A stretch of DNA of 20,207 nt from DALYCO01 sp964535545 (GTDB lineage: Bacteria; Patescibacteriota; Minisyncoccia; Phycocordibacterales; UBA9973). The notes beneath the pieces were generated by a model, which worked only from the letters and a program-made list of their open reading frames with translations, was not told where the DNA came from and ran no database searches. Of this stretch, positions 1 to 6,232 are shown in pieces. Numbering within the stretch: the stretch's first letter is position 1; the number at the start of each line of letters is the position of its first letter. The position numbers and the translations under genes were made by a program. The stretch lies in contig CAZHUT010000017.1 in assembly GCA_964535545.1 (NCBI GenBank), positions 1 through 20,207 of the forward strand. Direction: 5' to 3'.

Positions 1-768
1 TGGATGGTGGATGAATTCGAAAAGATTTCAGGTGACAAGACCGGCGCCACATTTACCGGCAAGCCGCTCGACAAAGGCGGTTCAGCGGGTCGCGGTCCAG
101 CAACAGGACTTGGTGGTTTTTATGTATTCGATGTGCTTCGCGCAAAATACAACATCCCAGAATCTGCAACAGTAGTTATTCAGGGCTTCGGAAATGTCGG
201 CGGCAATGCAGCTGAAATTTTTTCTGCGCACGGCCACAAAGTGATTGCTACTTCAGATTCAAAGCATGCAATCGTCAAAGAGGATGGTTTGGATATTAAA
301 GCTTTGAACGAATACAAGAAGGCAAACGGCACCCTCGATGGTTTCCCAGGTTCACGAACTATCACAAACGCAGAACTTCTTGAGTTGCCGTGTGATGTAC
401 TGATTCCAGCTGCGCTTGAAAACCAGATCACCAAAGACAACGCGGCAAATATCAAGGCAAAATTTATTCTTGAACTCGCCAACGGCCCACTCACCACTGA
501 TGCCGATGAAATTCTTTTATCACGAAACATTCCAGTTGTTCCAGATATTCTCGCCAATGCCGGCGGTGTAACTGTTTCAACATTTGAATGGGAACAGAAT
601 CTCAAGAATGAAAAGTGGACAGAAGAGGAAGTGAACACAAAACTCAAAACAATCCTCGACGCGCAGTCGCACACTATCCACGAAAAAGCAGTTAGCCTCA
701 AGACCGACCTTCGCCGCGCGGCGTTCGTTGTGGCGCTCGAACGTATCTCGAAAGCGATGGGATACTAG
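1..768 (+). CDS. gdhA: Glu/Leu/Phe/Val dehydrogenase family, glutamate dehydrogenase (5' end outside window)
   Basis: NAD(P)-dependent oxidative deamination of glutamate to 2-oxoglutarate, or the reverse, linking amino-acid and central carbon metabolism in the cytosol. The frame is open from base 1, so the N-terminal catalytic domain with the substrate lysines lies upstream. Visible, counting from the Met at base 4: KPLDKGGSAGR (about 20-30), closing the catalytic part; a Rossmann nucleotide-binding motif GFGNVGG (61-67) followed by an acidic position in TSDSK; then PCDVLIPAALENQIT (129-143), ELANGP (157-162) and PDILANAGGV (180-189), all characteristic of the family. The C-terminus FVVALERISKAMGY is a normal ending. 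Stop is TAG at 766-768. Glutamate is the commonest substrate for this subfamily, but leucine or valine dehydrogenase cannot be strictly excluded without the N-terminal half. Repeat copy B starts at the last base of the stop codon. Confidence 0.93.
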   Translation, partial: WMVDEFEKISGDKTGATFTGKPLDKGGSAGRGPATGLGGFYVFDVLRAKYNIPESATVVIQGFGNVGGNAAEIFSAHGHKVIATSDSKHAIVKEDGLDIKALNEYKKANGTLDGFPGSRTITNAELLELPCDVLIPAALENQITKDNAANIKAKFILELANGPLTTDADEILLSRNIPVVPDILANAGGVTVSTFEWEQNLKNEKWTEEEVNTKLKTILDAQSHTIHEKAVSLKTDLRRAAFVVALERISKAMGY

Positions 769-862
769 GATTGAAGTCCTCGGAGAACGCTGTCGGTGTA
801 CTTTTCTCACTCCGCGTTGCTCCGCGAGAAAGAGCACACCTTCGCGCCCGAAGCTGCTCTCG
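768..862 (-). repeat. Hairpin repeat, copy B (inverted relative to copy A)
   Basis: On the minus strand this reads GCTTCGGGCGC, then a stem GGTGT..CTTTCTC paired with GAGAAAAG..ACACC (one mismatch, one bulge), a loop containing GCGGAG and CGCGGAGT, then AGCGTTCTCCGAGGACTTC and AATCC. It aligns along its whole length with copy A (933-1020) in the opposite orientation and with copy C (18216-18300). The flanks are conserved while the stem sequence differs yet still pairs. It abuts the gdhA stop codon. I found no coding potential in it. Confidence 0.75.
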
Positions 863-873
863 TCCATAGAAGC

Positions 874-911
874 AAAGACCGATACTCTTTACCGTAAGAG
901 TATCGGTCTTT
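874..911 (+). terminator. Perfect 16-bp hairpin, probable gdhA terminator
   Basis: AAAGACCGATACTCTT (874-889) pairs perfectly with AAGAGTATCGGTCTTT (896-911) across the loop TACCGT. The right arm ends in a T-run (908-912), and the left arm starts with three A, so it could act weakly in both directions. It lies between the two inverted repeat copies. Confidence 0.65.
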
Positions 912-932
912 TGCCACATATGGTGTATTAGA

Positions 933-1020
933 TGCTCAGGGCGCGAAGTGACACTTTCGGGCGCGGAGTTTACGGAGTCGACCAAAGTGTCACGGCAGCG
1001 CTCTCCGAGAACTTGATTCC
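933..1020 (+). repeat. Hairpin repeat, copy A
   Basis: Starts TGCTCAGGGCGC (933-944). A perfect 10-bp stem follows, GTGACACTTT (948-957) with AAAGTGTCAC (984-993), enclosing a loop with GCGCGGAGTTTACGGAGTC. It ends AGCGCTCTCCGAGAACTT then GATTCC. The opening 12-mer recurs exactly, inverted, in copy C at 18289-18300. Copies A and B face each other and could also pair with one another over about 90 bp into one long imperfect palindrome. Confidence 0.8.
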
Positions 1021-1027
1021 AAACAAC

Positions 1028-1069
1028 GTCTAACAAAAAAACCACCTTTCGGTGGTTTTTTTGTTAGAC
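1028..1069. terminator. Bidirectional rho-independent terminator
   Basis: A perfect 19-bp stem (1028-1046 with 1051-1069) and loop TTTC, with the core ACCACCtttcGGTGGT. It has a T-run on the plus strand (1056-1062) and, through the matching A-run (1034-1041), one on the minus strand. It serves the minus-strand valS-prsW-hsp20 operon and any plus-strand read-through from gdhA. The hsp20 stop codon (1064-1066) sits inside the stem. Confidence 0.9.
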
Positions 1070-1564
1070 AGATTTTACTCGAAGGTTCGTCTGTTTATCC
1101 TTATTGATCTTTGGAAGCTTGATAATGAGTAAGCCATGCTTTTCGGTTGCTTCAGCTTCTTCAGTTTCAACTTCTGCCGGAAGGGAAATGGTTCGTGAGA
1201 ATGAGCCCCAGTAGAGTTCGCGAGCAAAGAAATCCTCATCATTCACAACTCGTGCCTGTTCGCGCTTGCCGCGGATAGTGATCATATCGCGAGTAATAGT
1301 GATATGGAGGTCTTCAGGTCGGACACCGGCAACCATTGTTTCGACATAGATGTCGTTCTGTGTTTGGTAGACATCAACGGTGAGCTGGCCTTCTTCGGCT
1401 TCTTCTTCCATCCAATTGTCGCGTTCCTGTTTTACAGGTTTTGCGTTATTTGGAACAACAACTTTTTTATTAGGCGAAAGGGCAACTTCAACTTCATCTT
1501 CGAAGTCGTCTTCGAGACTGACGCTGCCTGTTAATCGTTCAAAGAAAGATCGTTTTTTTGACAT
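1064..1564 (-). CDS. Small heat shock protein, Hsp20/alpha-crystallin family
   Basis: 166-aa ATP-independent holdase chaperone that binds unfolding proteins in the cytosol as an oligomer. An acidic, probably disordered N-terminal region (1-57) precedes the alpha-crystallin domain (about 58-152). The domain shows VDVYQTQNDIYVETMVAGV, the ELYWGSFSRTISLP strand region (116-129) and the diagnostic GLLIIKLPK (144-152, the GxLxIxxPK motif). The C-terminal tail NLRVKSV contains V-K-S-V rather than a clear I-x-I anchor, so oligomer contacts may differ. Last gene of the valS-prsW-hsp20 operon. Its ATG is 5 bp beyond the prsW stop. No Shine-Dalgarno is visible; a small inverted repeat ACAATcttaaATTGT lies directly before the start. 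Confidence 0.92.
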   Translation of the reverse strand: MSKKRSFFERLTGSVSLEDDFEDEVEVALSPNKKVVVPNNAKPVKQERDNWMEEEAEEGQLTVDVYQTQNDIYVETMVAGVRPEDLHITITRDMITIRGKREQARVVNDEDFFARELYWGSFSRTISLPAEVETEEAEATEKHGLLIIKLPKINKDKQTNLRVKSV

Positions 1565-1569
1565 ACAAT

Positions 1570-2325
1570 TTAAGATTGTGCCGCGACGCGCTTGGCATGA
1601 GTAACTCGGATGCTGCCTTCATACATCTCATAGCTCATACGTCGGACTTTTTCAAACACTAGGATGCTGATAATGGATACAACCCAGAGAACTGCGAATA
1701 CCTGTAAGAAATTTTCTCCGTTATTCTTCATTATAAAAAAGTTAAAGACCGAGTGCAAGCTGACTGCGAAAATGAAGCCGACGATTACTGACCCCAAACG
1801 AACAATACTGTCTTGGAAGAACGCCAGGCCCATCATCAAACCAATGAATCCTGTCGTGATCGAGTGGAGTAATGTCGAACCAAGAAAACGGAGGTTGGTT
1901 GTAAGTAGTGTCACCGTCGTGTCTTGCAATCCTACCGGTCGAACAAGGTAAAGGGTATTTTCAAATGCGGCAAAACCAAGTGCTGCCGTCATGCAGTAGA
2001 TAGGATAATCAATCGGTTCCTGGCAGTATCGTGATGCAAGGGCAATAATGCCGAATGCAGCGAACTTCAGAAACTCCTCGCAGACTGCCCAGGCAGTGAT
2101 CAGTGTCATCTGATCTGTAAACAAGGTTTCCATAAATCTTTCCAGTGGAACAACCAGAACAACCATGATCATTCCGGTGATAAATGTGAGTGCCACCAAG
2201 CCAAGAGGCGGTTTCTTGATATCGTCTTCCTTGATCCAGTACCAGAGCCAAATAACTGCCGGCAAGGTACCGCTCACAAGAGCAAAGAGGAGTGTTGCTG
2301 GATCTTGCGCAAAACTAGGATTCAT
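1570..2325 (-). CDS. prsW: PrsW family intramembrane metalloprotease
   Basis: 251-aa multipass membrane protein of the PrsW (peptidase M82) family, related to CAAX/ABI-type intramembrane proteases. Bacillus PrsW cleaves anti-sigma factors; the substrate here is unknown. Several hydrophobic helices are evident (about 9-31, 42-60, 73-98, 108-128, 150-170, 176-198, 207-224). The conserved polar residues are present: EEFLK (83-87, two Glu and a Lys), FENTLY (121-126), His154 in LLHSITTG and His191 in LHSVFNF. These are the expected zinc and catalytic positions. It starts inside the valS 3' end (11-bp overlap) and is followed 5 bp later by hsp20, so it is probably translationally coupled to valS. 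No anti-sigma factor is in view, so the target is elsewhere or different. Confidence 0.9.
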   Translation of the reverse strand: MNPSFAQDPATLLFALVSGTLPAVIWLWYWIKEDDIKKPPLGLVALTFITGMIMVVLVVPLERFMETLFTDQMTLITAWAVCEEFLKFAAFGIIALASRYCQEPIDYPIYCMTAALGFAAFENTLYLVRPVGLQDTTVTLLTTNLRFLGSTLLHSITTGFIGLMMGLAFFQDSIVRLGSVIVGFIFAVSLHSVFNFFIMKNNGENFLQVFAVLWVVSIISILVFEKVRRMSYEMYEGSIRVTHAKRVAAQS

Positions 2326-4486
2326 ATGTTGGCCACTTGGTTACCATTAAGAGTCGACCGTCTGTTGGAAGCGCACTCCAAATTTCTTCGGTGACGAATG
2401 GCATAAGTGGGTGAAGGAGCTTCAGCAGGTCATACAGCACGTGCAAGAGCAACTGCGCGCGCGAAGCTTTTTCCTGTTCACTACCTTCTGCAAATATCTT
2501 TTTACTATCTTCCAAAACCTCAGAAGCAAGCGTATTCCAAGCGTAGTGATACAGCTTTTCAGAGACGAGATGGAATTTGTAGTCGTTGTATTCCTCAGTG
2601 ATTTCCTTTTTGAATGCGTTGAATTCTTTCATGAGCGCTGCATCCTTTTCACTCCAGGCGGTAAATGTTTCATCACGAGTGATGTGTTCAGTGCTGGAAA
2701 GAATGAAGCGGGTGATATTCCAGAGTTTGTTGGCGAAGTTTTTGTAGCCTTTGATTTTGTCTTTTGAAAGCGCCAAGTCTGTACCTGGAGTGTTTCCCAC
2801 AACAAGTCCCATGCGAAGGGCGTCGGCGCCAAATACGTCGCAGATATCAATTGGACTGATAACGTTTCCTTTAGACTTACTCATCTTTTGGTTCTTCTCA
2901 TCGTTCACCATTCCGTGAAGATAGACATTATGAAAAGCTACTTCATTTCGAAGGTAGAGGGCAAAAATAACCATGCGCGGAATCCACTTGAAGATGAGGT
3001 CTCGACCAGTTTCCATTACGCTGGTTGGGTGATAAACATCTACATCTTTTGAATCAGGGTAGCCGAGGGCAAGCAATGTCCATTGACCAGAAGAGAACCA
3101 CGTATCAAAAGTGTCCGTATCTTTTACTAAATCGCCACCGCAACTACAGCTGGAAAGTGTATCCTCAAGATCAGAGTAACCCTTTTTACAGAGAACGCAG
3201 ATTTTTGCCGGGATAGGGATACCCCAAACAATCTGGCGGGAAATATTCCAGTCAATTGTATTTTCCATCCAGTACCGGAAAATCTTTTCATAATTGTCAG
3301 GAATGAATCTGATCTTTCCTTGATTAACTGCTTCAAGTGCTCGATCAGCCAGCGGTCGCATTTTCACAAACCACTGATCCTTGATCTGTGGTTCGATAAC
3401 GGTGTTGCATTTATAGCAGACCTTCACGTTATGAACATAGTTTTCGTCGATTTTTTCTACAAGACCCTTCTGTTGCAGTTTTTCAATGATGAGCGGTCGG
3501 GCTTTTGAGATGTGTTGTCCAGCAAATTCTCCTGCAATCGGGAGAAGTTTGCCTTTCCAGTCAATAACTTGCTCCTTGTCCAATCCATGCCGTTCAGCAA
3601 TTTCAAAGTCAGCTTGGTCGTGCCATGGAGTAATCGTCATAACTCCAGTGCCGAATTCCATATCTATTGCATTATCCTTGATTATAGTTGCGGTGATCGG
3701 GCCGTTAATCCATTCAAGATCTATTTTTTGACCATCATTATATTCGGCATATCGAGCATCATCTGGATGCATGACCACATATTTATCACCGAACTTTGTT
3801 TCCGGTCGAGCCGTTGCGATGGTGAACGGACCGTATTTGAGATAATACAGCGCATCTTTCTTCTCTTGAAATTCAGTTTCCACATCAGACAGGGAGGTCT
3901 GGTGCTTCGAGCACCAGTTTACGATTCGGTCTCCTCGATAGACCAAATCATCCTTAAACATTTTGTCGAAGGTCTGTTGAACGGTTTTAACTATATCCGG
4001 GTCAAGTGTGAATTTTTCTCGTGACCAATCGCATGATGCGCCGAGTCGGCGAACATCATTTTCCATGTGTTGCTTGCTTTCAATAGTGAAGTCGTAGATT
4101 TCCTTATAGAGCTGTTCCGGAGGCATCTCGAAACGTGAGCGGCCTTCCTTCTCAAGCTTTCGTTCGTATACAATCTGGGTTTCGAAACCTGCATGATCAG
4201 CACCAGGTACCCACAACGTTCGCTTGCCTTGCATGCGATTGAAGCGGGTCATAATATCTTGAACCGTTACGAAGAGCGCATGGCCTGCGTGAAGACGGCC
4301 GTTAGCATTTGGGGGAGGCATGATAATGCTAAATGGCTCTGCTGAGTCATTCGTAATACCAGCCTTAACGCATTCATCCGGATTAAAAAAGCCGCTGGCC
4401 TCCCAGCGTTTGTAAATAGCACTTTCAACGCTGCCCGGGTCATACGGTTTCAAAAACTTCTCAGGAATCTGTGGGTAGGGTTCCAT
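2315..4486 (-). CDS. valS: Valine--tRNA ligase, short form
   Basis: Class Ia aminoacyl-tRNA synthetase charging tRNA-Val with valine and hydrolysing mischarged threonine. 723 aa. Visible: PPPNANGRLHAGHA (57-70, HIGH-type signature read as HAGH); the CP1 editing insertion (about 210-345) with ATARPETKFGD and GTGVMTITPWHDQADFE; a zinc-type CYKC (357-360) and another Cys cluster at 430-449; DTDTFDTWFSSG (456-467), typical of ValS; and KMSKSKGN (534-541). The anticodon-binding domain ends with PLMPFVTEEIW. Bacterial ValS is usually about 860-950 aa with a C-terminal coiled-coil tRNA-binding arm. Here the chain stops at WPTYES and the arm is absent. The ATG at 4486 is only 8 nt from a -10 hexamer. 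It leads an operon with prsW and hsp20. A cognate tRNA-Val(GAC) is encoded at 11959-12031. Confidence 0.96.
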   Translation of the reverse strand: MEPYPQIPEKFLKPYDPGSVESAIYKRWEASGFFNPDECVKAGITNDSAEPFSIIMPPPNANGRLHAGHALFVTVQDIMTRFNRMQGKRTLWVPGADHAGFETQIVYERKLEKEGRSRFEMPPEQLYKEIYDFTIESKQHMENDVRRLGASCDWSREKFTLDPDIVKTVQQTFDKMFKDDLVYRGDRIVNWCSKHQTSLSDVETEFQEKKDALYYLKYGPFTIATARPETKFGDKYVVMHPDDARYAEYNDGQKIDLEWINGPITATIIKDNAIDMEFGTGVMTITPWHDQADFEIAERHGLDKEQVIDWKGKLLPIAGEFAGQHISKARPLIIEKLQQKGLVEKIDENYVHNVKVCYKCNTVIEPQIKDQWFVKMRPLADRALEAVNQGKIRFIPDNYEKIFRYWMENTIDWNISRQIVWGIPIPAKICVLCKKGYSDLEDTLSSCSCGGDLVKDTDTFDTWFSSGQWTLLALGYPDSKDVDVYHPTSVMETGRDLIFKWIPRMVIFALYLRNEVAFHNVYLHGMVNDEKNQKMSKSKGNVISPIDICDVFGADALRMGLVVGNTPGTDLALSKDKIKGYKNFANKLWNITRFILSSTEHITRDETFTAWSEKDAALMKEFNAFKKEITEEYNDYKFHLVSEKLYHYAWNTLASEVLEDSKKIFAEGSEQEKASRAQLLLHVLYDLLKLLHPLMPFVTEEIWSALPTDGRLLMVTKWPTYES

Positions 4487-4494
4487 ATGCCAAA

Positions 4495-4522
4495 ACTATA
4501 TCATATATGCTATATTTGCCAA
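4495..4522 (-). promoter_or_regulatory. valS promoter with operator-like site shared with murA/murB
   Basis: On the minus strand: -35-like TTGGCA (4517-4522), 16-bp spacer, -10 TATAGT (4495-4500), ATG at 4486. The 18-mer TATATCATATATGCTATA (4497-4514) overlaps the -10 and spacer and matches the murA/murB palindrome (7771-7788) at 17 of 18 positions. The predicted start of transcription is within 1-3 nt of the ATG, so the mRNA would be essentially leaderless. Confidence 0.6.
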
Positions 4523-4524
4523 AA

Positions 4525-4556
4525 TTGACCTAATAAATACTTTATGTTTAAATAAT
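4525..4556 (+). promoter_or_regulatory. Probable promoter of the 4570 gene
   Basis: TTGACC (4525-4530) with AT-rich -10 candidates TAAATA (4549-4554, 18-bp spacer) or AATAAT (4551-4556). It is divergent from valS in an 83-bp intergenic space. The -10 assignment is uncertain. Confidence 0.4.
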
Positions 4557-4569
4557 GAAAATATAAGAG

Positions 4570-5016
4570 ATGAATAATTACGTGAAACCAATACCTCGAT
4601 GGAAGAGACTTGAAATGACCCTAAACAACTTCAGGGAGCAGGGTCCATTTTCTACCTTTGACCAAATCAATGAAGCTTTCATTGTTACATTCGATAACAT
4701 AGAAATATCAGTATCCGCACACAACAAAAAGGTCAAACCTTTCTCGGTTGATGAAAAAGAGGCAACATATATGAGTGTTCCCTCAGCTATCCAACATTCG
4801 AGACACAAGAGTATCTATTTCGCACTTGCAACTGGGCATATAATTCTATTTACCGAATGGGGTTCATTTGCTATCTATCACAGGATAGAGGGTGTCTTTG
4901 ATGAATTGGAATTATACAAAGAGAGCGAACTCAGCAAGCCACTATTTATGAAAGCAAGTGCATGCAAACGCAACATTTGGGGCGAACACATGCCCGAACT
5001 CTATAGATTTTATTAA
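4570..5016 (+). CDS. Hypothetical protein, 148 aa
   Basis: I do not recognise this protein. It is soluble-looking, mixed alpha/beta, with no signal peptide or membrane segment. Features include a basic N-terminus (IPRWKRLEMTLNNFR), alternating beta-type segments (AFIVTFDNIEISVSAH, SIYFALATGHIILFTEW) and an aromatic C-terminus ending LYRFY. It contains only one Cys (C121) and no obvious catalytic motif. It is a single-gene unit between divergent valS and convergent tsaD, with its own promoter and a terminator placed inside the tsaD 3' end. It is more AT-rich than its neighbours, which could indicate a lineage-specific or acquired gene. The upstream AAGAG is too close to the ATG to be a good ribosome binding site. 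Confidence 0.65.
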   Translation: MNNYVKPIPRWKRLEMTLNNFREQGPFSTFDQINEAFIVTFDNIEISVSAHNKKVKPFSVDEKEATYMSVPSAIQHSRHKSIYFALATGHIILFTEWGSFAIYHRIEGVFDELELYKESELSKPLFMKASACKRNIWGEHMPELYRFY

Positions 5017-5028
5017 CAAAATATACAA

Positions 5029-6231
5029 CTAACTTAACTTCATATTTCCCTCAGCCTTAATGGTTCGAGGGAACTTTTTTTTGCGCAATGAAAGCATATA
5101 ACCCGCGAGAGCAATCATGAGTGCATTATCACGAGAGAGGATCCCAGTAGGGAAATGAATCTTCAGATCCTTGTCGAATTCCTTGCCTCGGCGAGCGAAT
5201 TCTTCCCGCAGCATTCGATTTGCTGCAACACCGCCGCCGACAATGATTTCTTTGGCCTTAAATTTCTGAACAGCTTTGAGTGTTTTTGTGATTAAAACTT
5301 CAACAATAGCGTCTTCAACTTCACGAGAAAGATCTTTCTTCTGTGTGTCTGATAATGCCTTACCTAGATCACGGATGGTGTAGAGGACGGCAGTCTTCAG
5401 ACCGGAGAAAGAAAAATCAAAATCACCTGAATGAATCATCGGACGAGGAAATGAAAATTCAGAAAAGGCCAATGTATCACGGCCTTCTTTTGCTAAGCGA
5501 GAAATTTCAGGACCTCCAGGATATGGCAGACCGAGCATGCGGGCGATCTTATCAAATGCTTCGCCGGCAGCGTCATCGCGAGTAGCGCCAATCAATTTAT
5601 ACTTACCAATATCTTTAATTAAAACGAGTTCAGTATGTCCGCCTGAAACCAGGAGGGCAAGAGAAGGAAAGGTGAATGTACTTTTTGTAATTGAAAATTT
5701 TGCATCATTTGAAACAGCGACAGAGAGCATGTGGCCCTCCATGTGATTTGTTGGGATGATTGGAAGATCAAAAAGAAATCCAAGTGCTCGGGCAAAATTA
5801 ATGCCTACCCAGAGCGTTGGTTCAAGGCCCGGGCCTGTGGTGACAGCAAGCAGATCAATTTTTGGAATTTCATACGTAGCATAAAAATCCACTAACTCAT
5901 TGATCATTTCTGGTTCGCGGATGAGCAACTTGGTCAGCTTTTCTAACTCTTTCGGCGTGAGATCTTTCTGTTTCTTTCTTTTTTTTAACAGCTTTGCTTT
6001 ATCGAGTGCCAGCACAAAAAGCGGCACGATATTTTTTGCATGCTCGCGCTTGGCCATGGCAGGGAAGACGCCGCCATATTGCTGGTGTAATTCAATTTGT
6101 GAACTAATTTCATTCACAAGTGTTTCAAAATTGATTCCAGCTTTAGTTTTTTGCGCCTTCAAAACGGCGATGCCAGTGTCATCGCATGAAGACTCAATAC
6201 CAAGTATAATTTTTTCTTTCGAAGCAGCCAT
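5029..6231 (-). CDS. tsaD: tRNA N6-adenosine threonylcarbamoyltransferase TsaD
   Basis: Transfers the threonylcarbamoyl group from threonylcarbamoyl-AMP to A37 of ANN-decoding tRNAs (t6A), working with TsaB/TsaE partners not seen here. 400 aa, against the usual 330-350. ASKHA fold: GIESSCDDTG (11-20); metal-binding HxxxH in HMEGH (163-167); LLVSGGHTEL (193-202); GATRDDAAGEAFDK (215-228); GGVAANRMLR and a C-terminal RDNALMIALAGY. GPGLEPTLWVG (133-143) replaces the common GPGLxGSLLVG. A charged insertion of about 45 residues (around 78-122, rich in Lys and Glu) separates the first lobe from KIDLLAVTTGPGL. The ATG follows the murA stop by 1 bp, and an AAAGGA Shine-Dalgarno lies in the last murA codons, so the two are co-transcribed and probably coupled. 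Confidence 0.96.
   Translation of the reverse strand: MAASKEKIILGIESSCDDTGIAVLKAQKTKAGINFETLVNEISSQIELHQQYGGVFPAMAKREHAKNIVPLFVLALDKAKLLKKRKKQKDLTPKELEKLTKLLIREPEMINELVDFYATYEIPKIDLLAVTTGPGLEPTLWVGINFARALGFLFDLPIIPTNHMEGHMLSVAVSNDAKFSITKSTFTFPSLALLVSGGHTELVLIKDIGKYKLIGATRDDAAGEAFDKIARMLGLPYPGGPEISRLAKEGRDTLAFSEFSFPRPMIHSGDFDFSFSGLKTAVLYTIRDLGKALSDTQKKDLSREVEDAIVEVLITKTLKAVQKFKAKEIIVGGGVAANRMLREEFARRGKEFDKDLKIHFPTGILSRDNALMIALAGYMLSLRKKKFPRTIKAEGNMKLS
5046..5082 (+). terminator. Terminator for the 4570 gene, inside the tsaD 3' coding end
   Basis: TTCCCTC (5046-5052) pairs with GAGGGAA (5067-5073), with possible extra pairing of AGCC and GGTT in the loop, followed by eight T (5075-5082) on the plus strand. 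The sequence also encodes the last residues of TsaD on the opposite strand. Its right arm and loop share the 13-mer AATGGTTCGAGGG with the terminator at 9928-9961. Confidence 0.7.
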
Positions 6232-6232
6232 T

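Noticed and set aside
180..701. 173-codon minus-strand open frame
   Set aside because: Antisense to the conserved dehydrogenase NAD-binding and C-terminal region.
3512..4024. 170-codon plus-strand open frame
   Set aside because: Antisense to valS, whose editing-domain motifs are clear in this stretch; no promoter or family resemblance.
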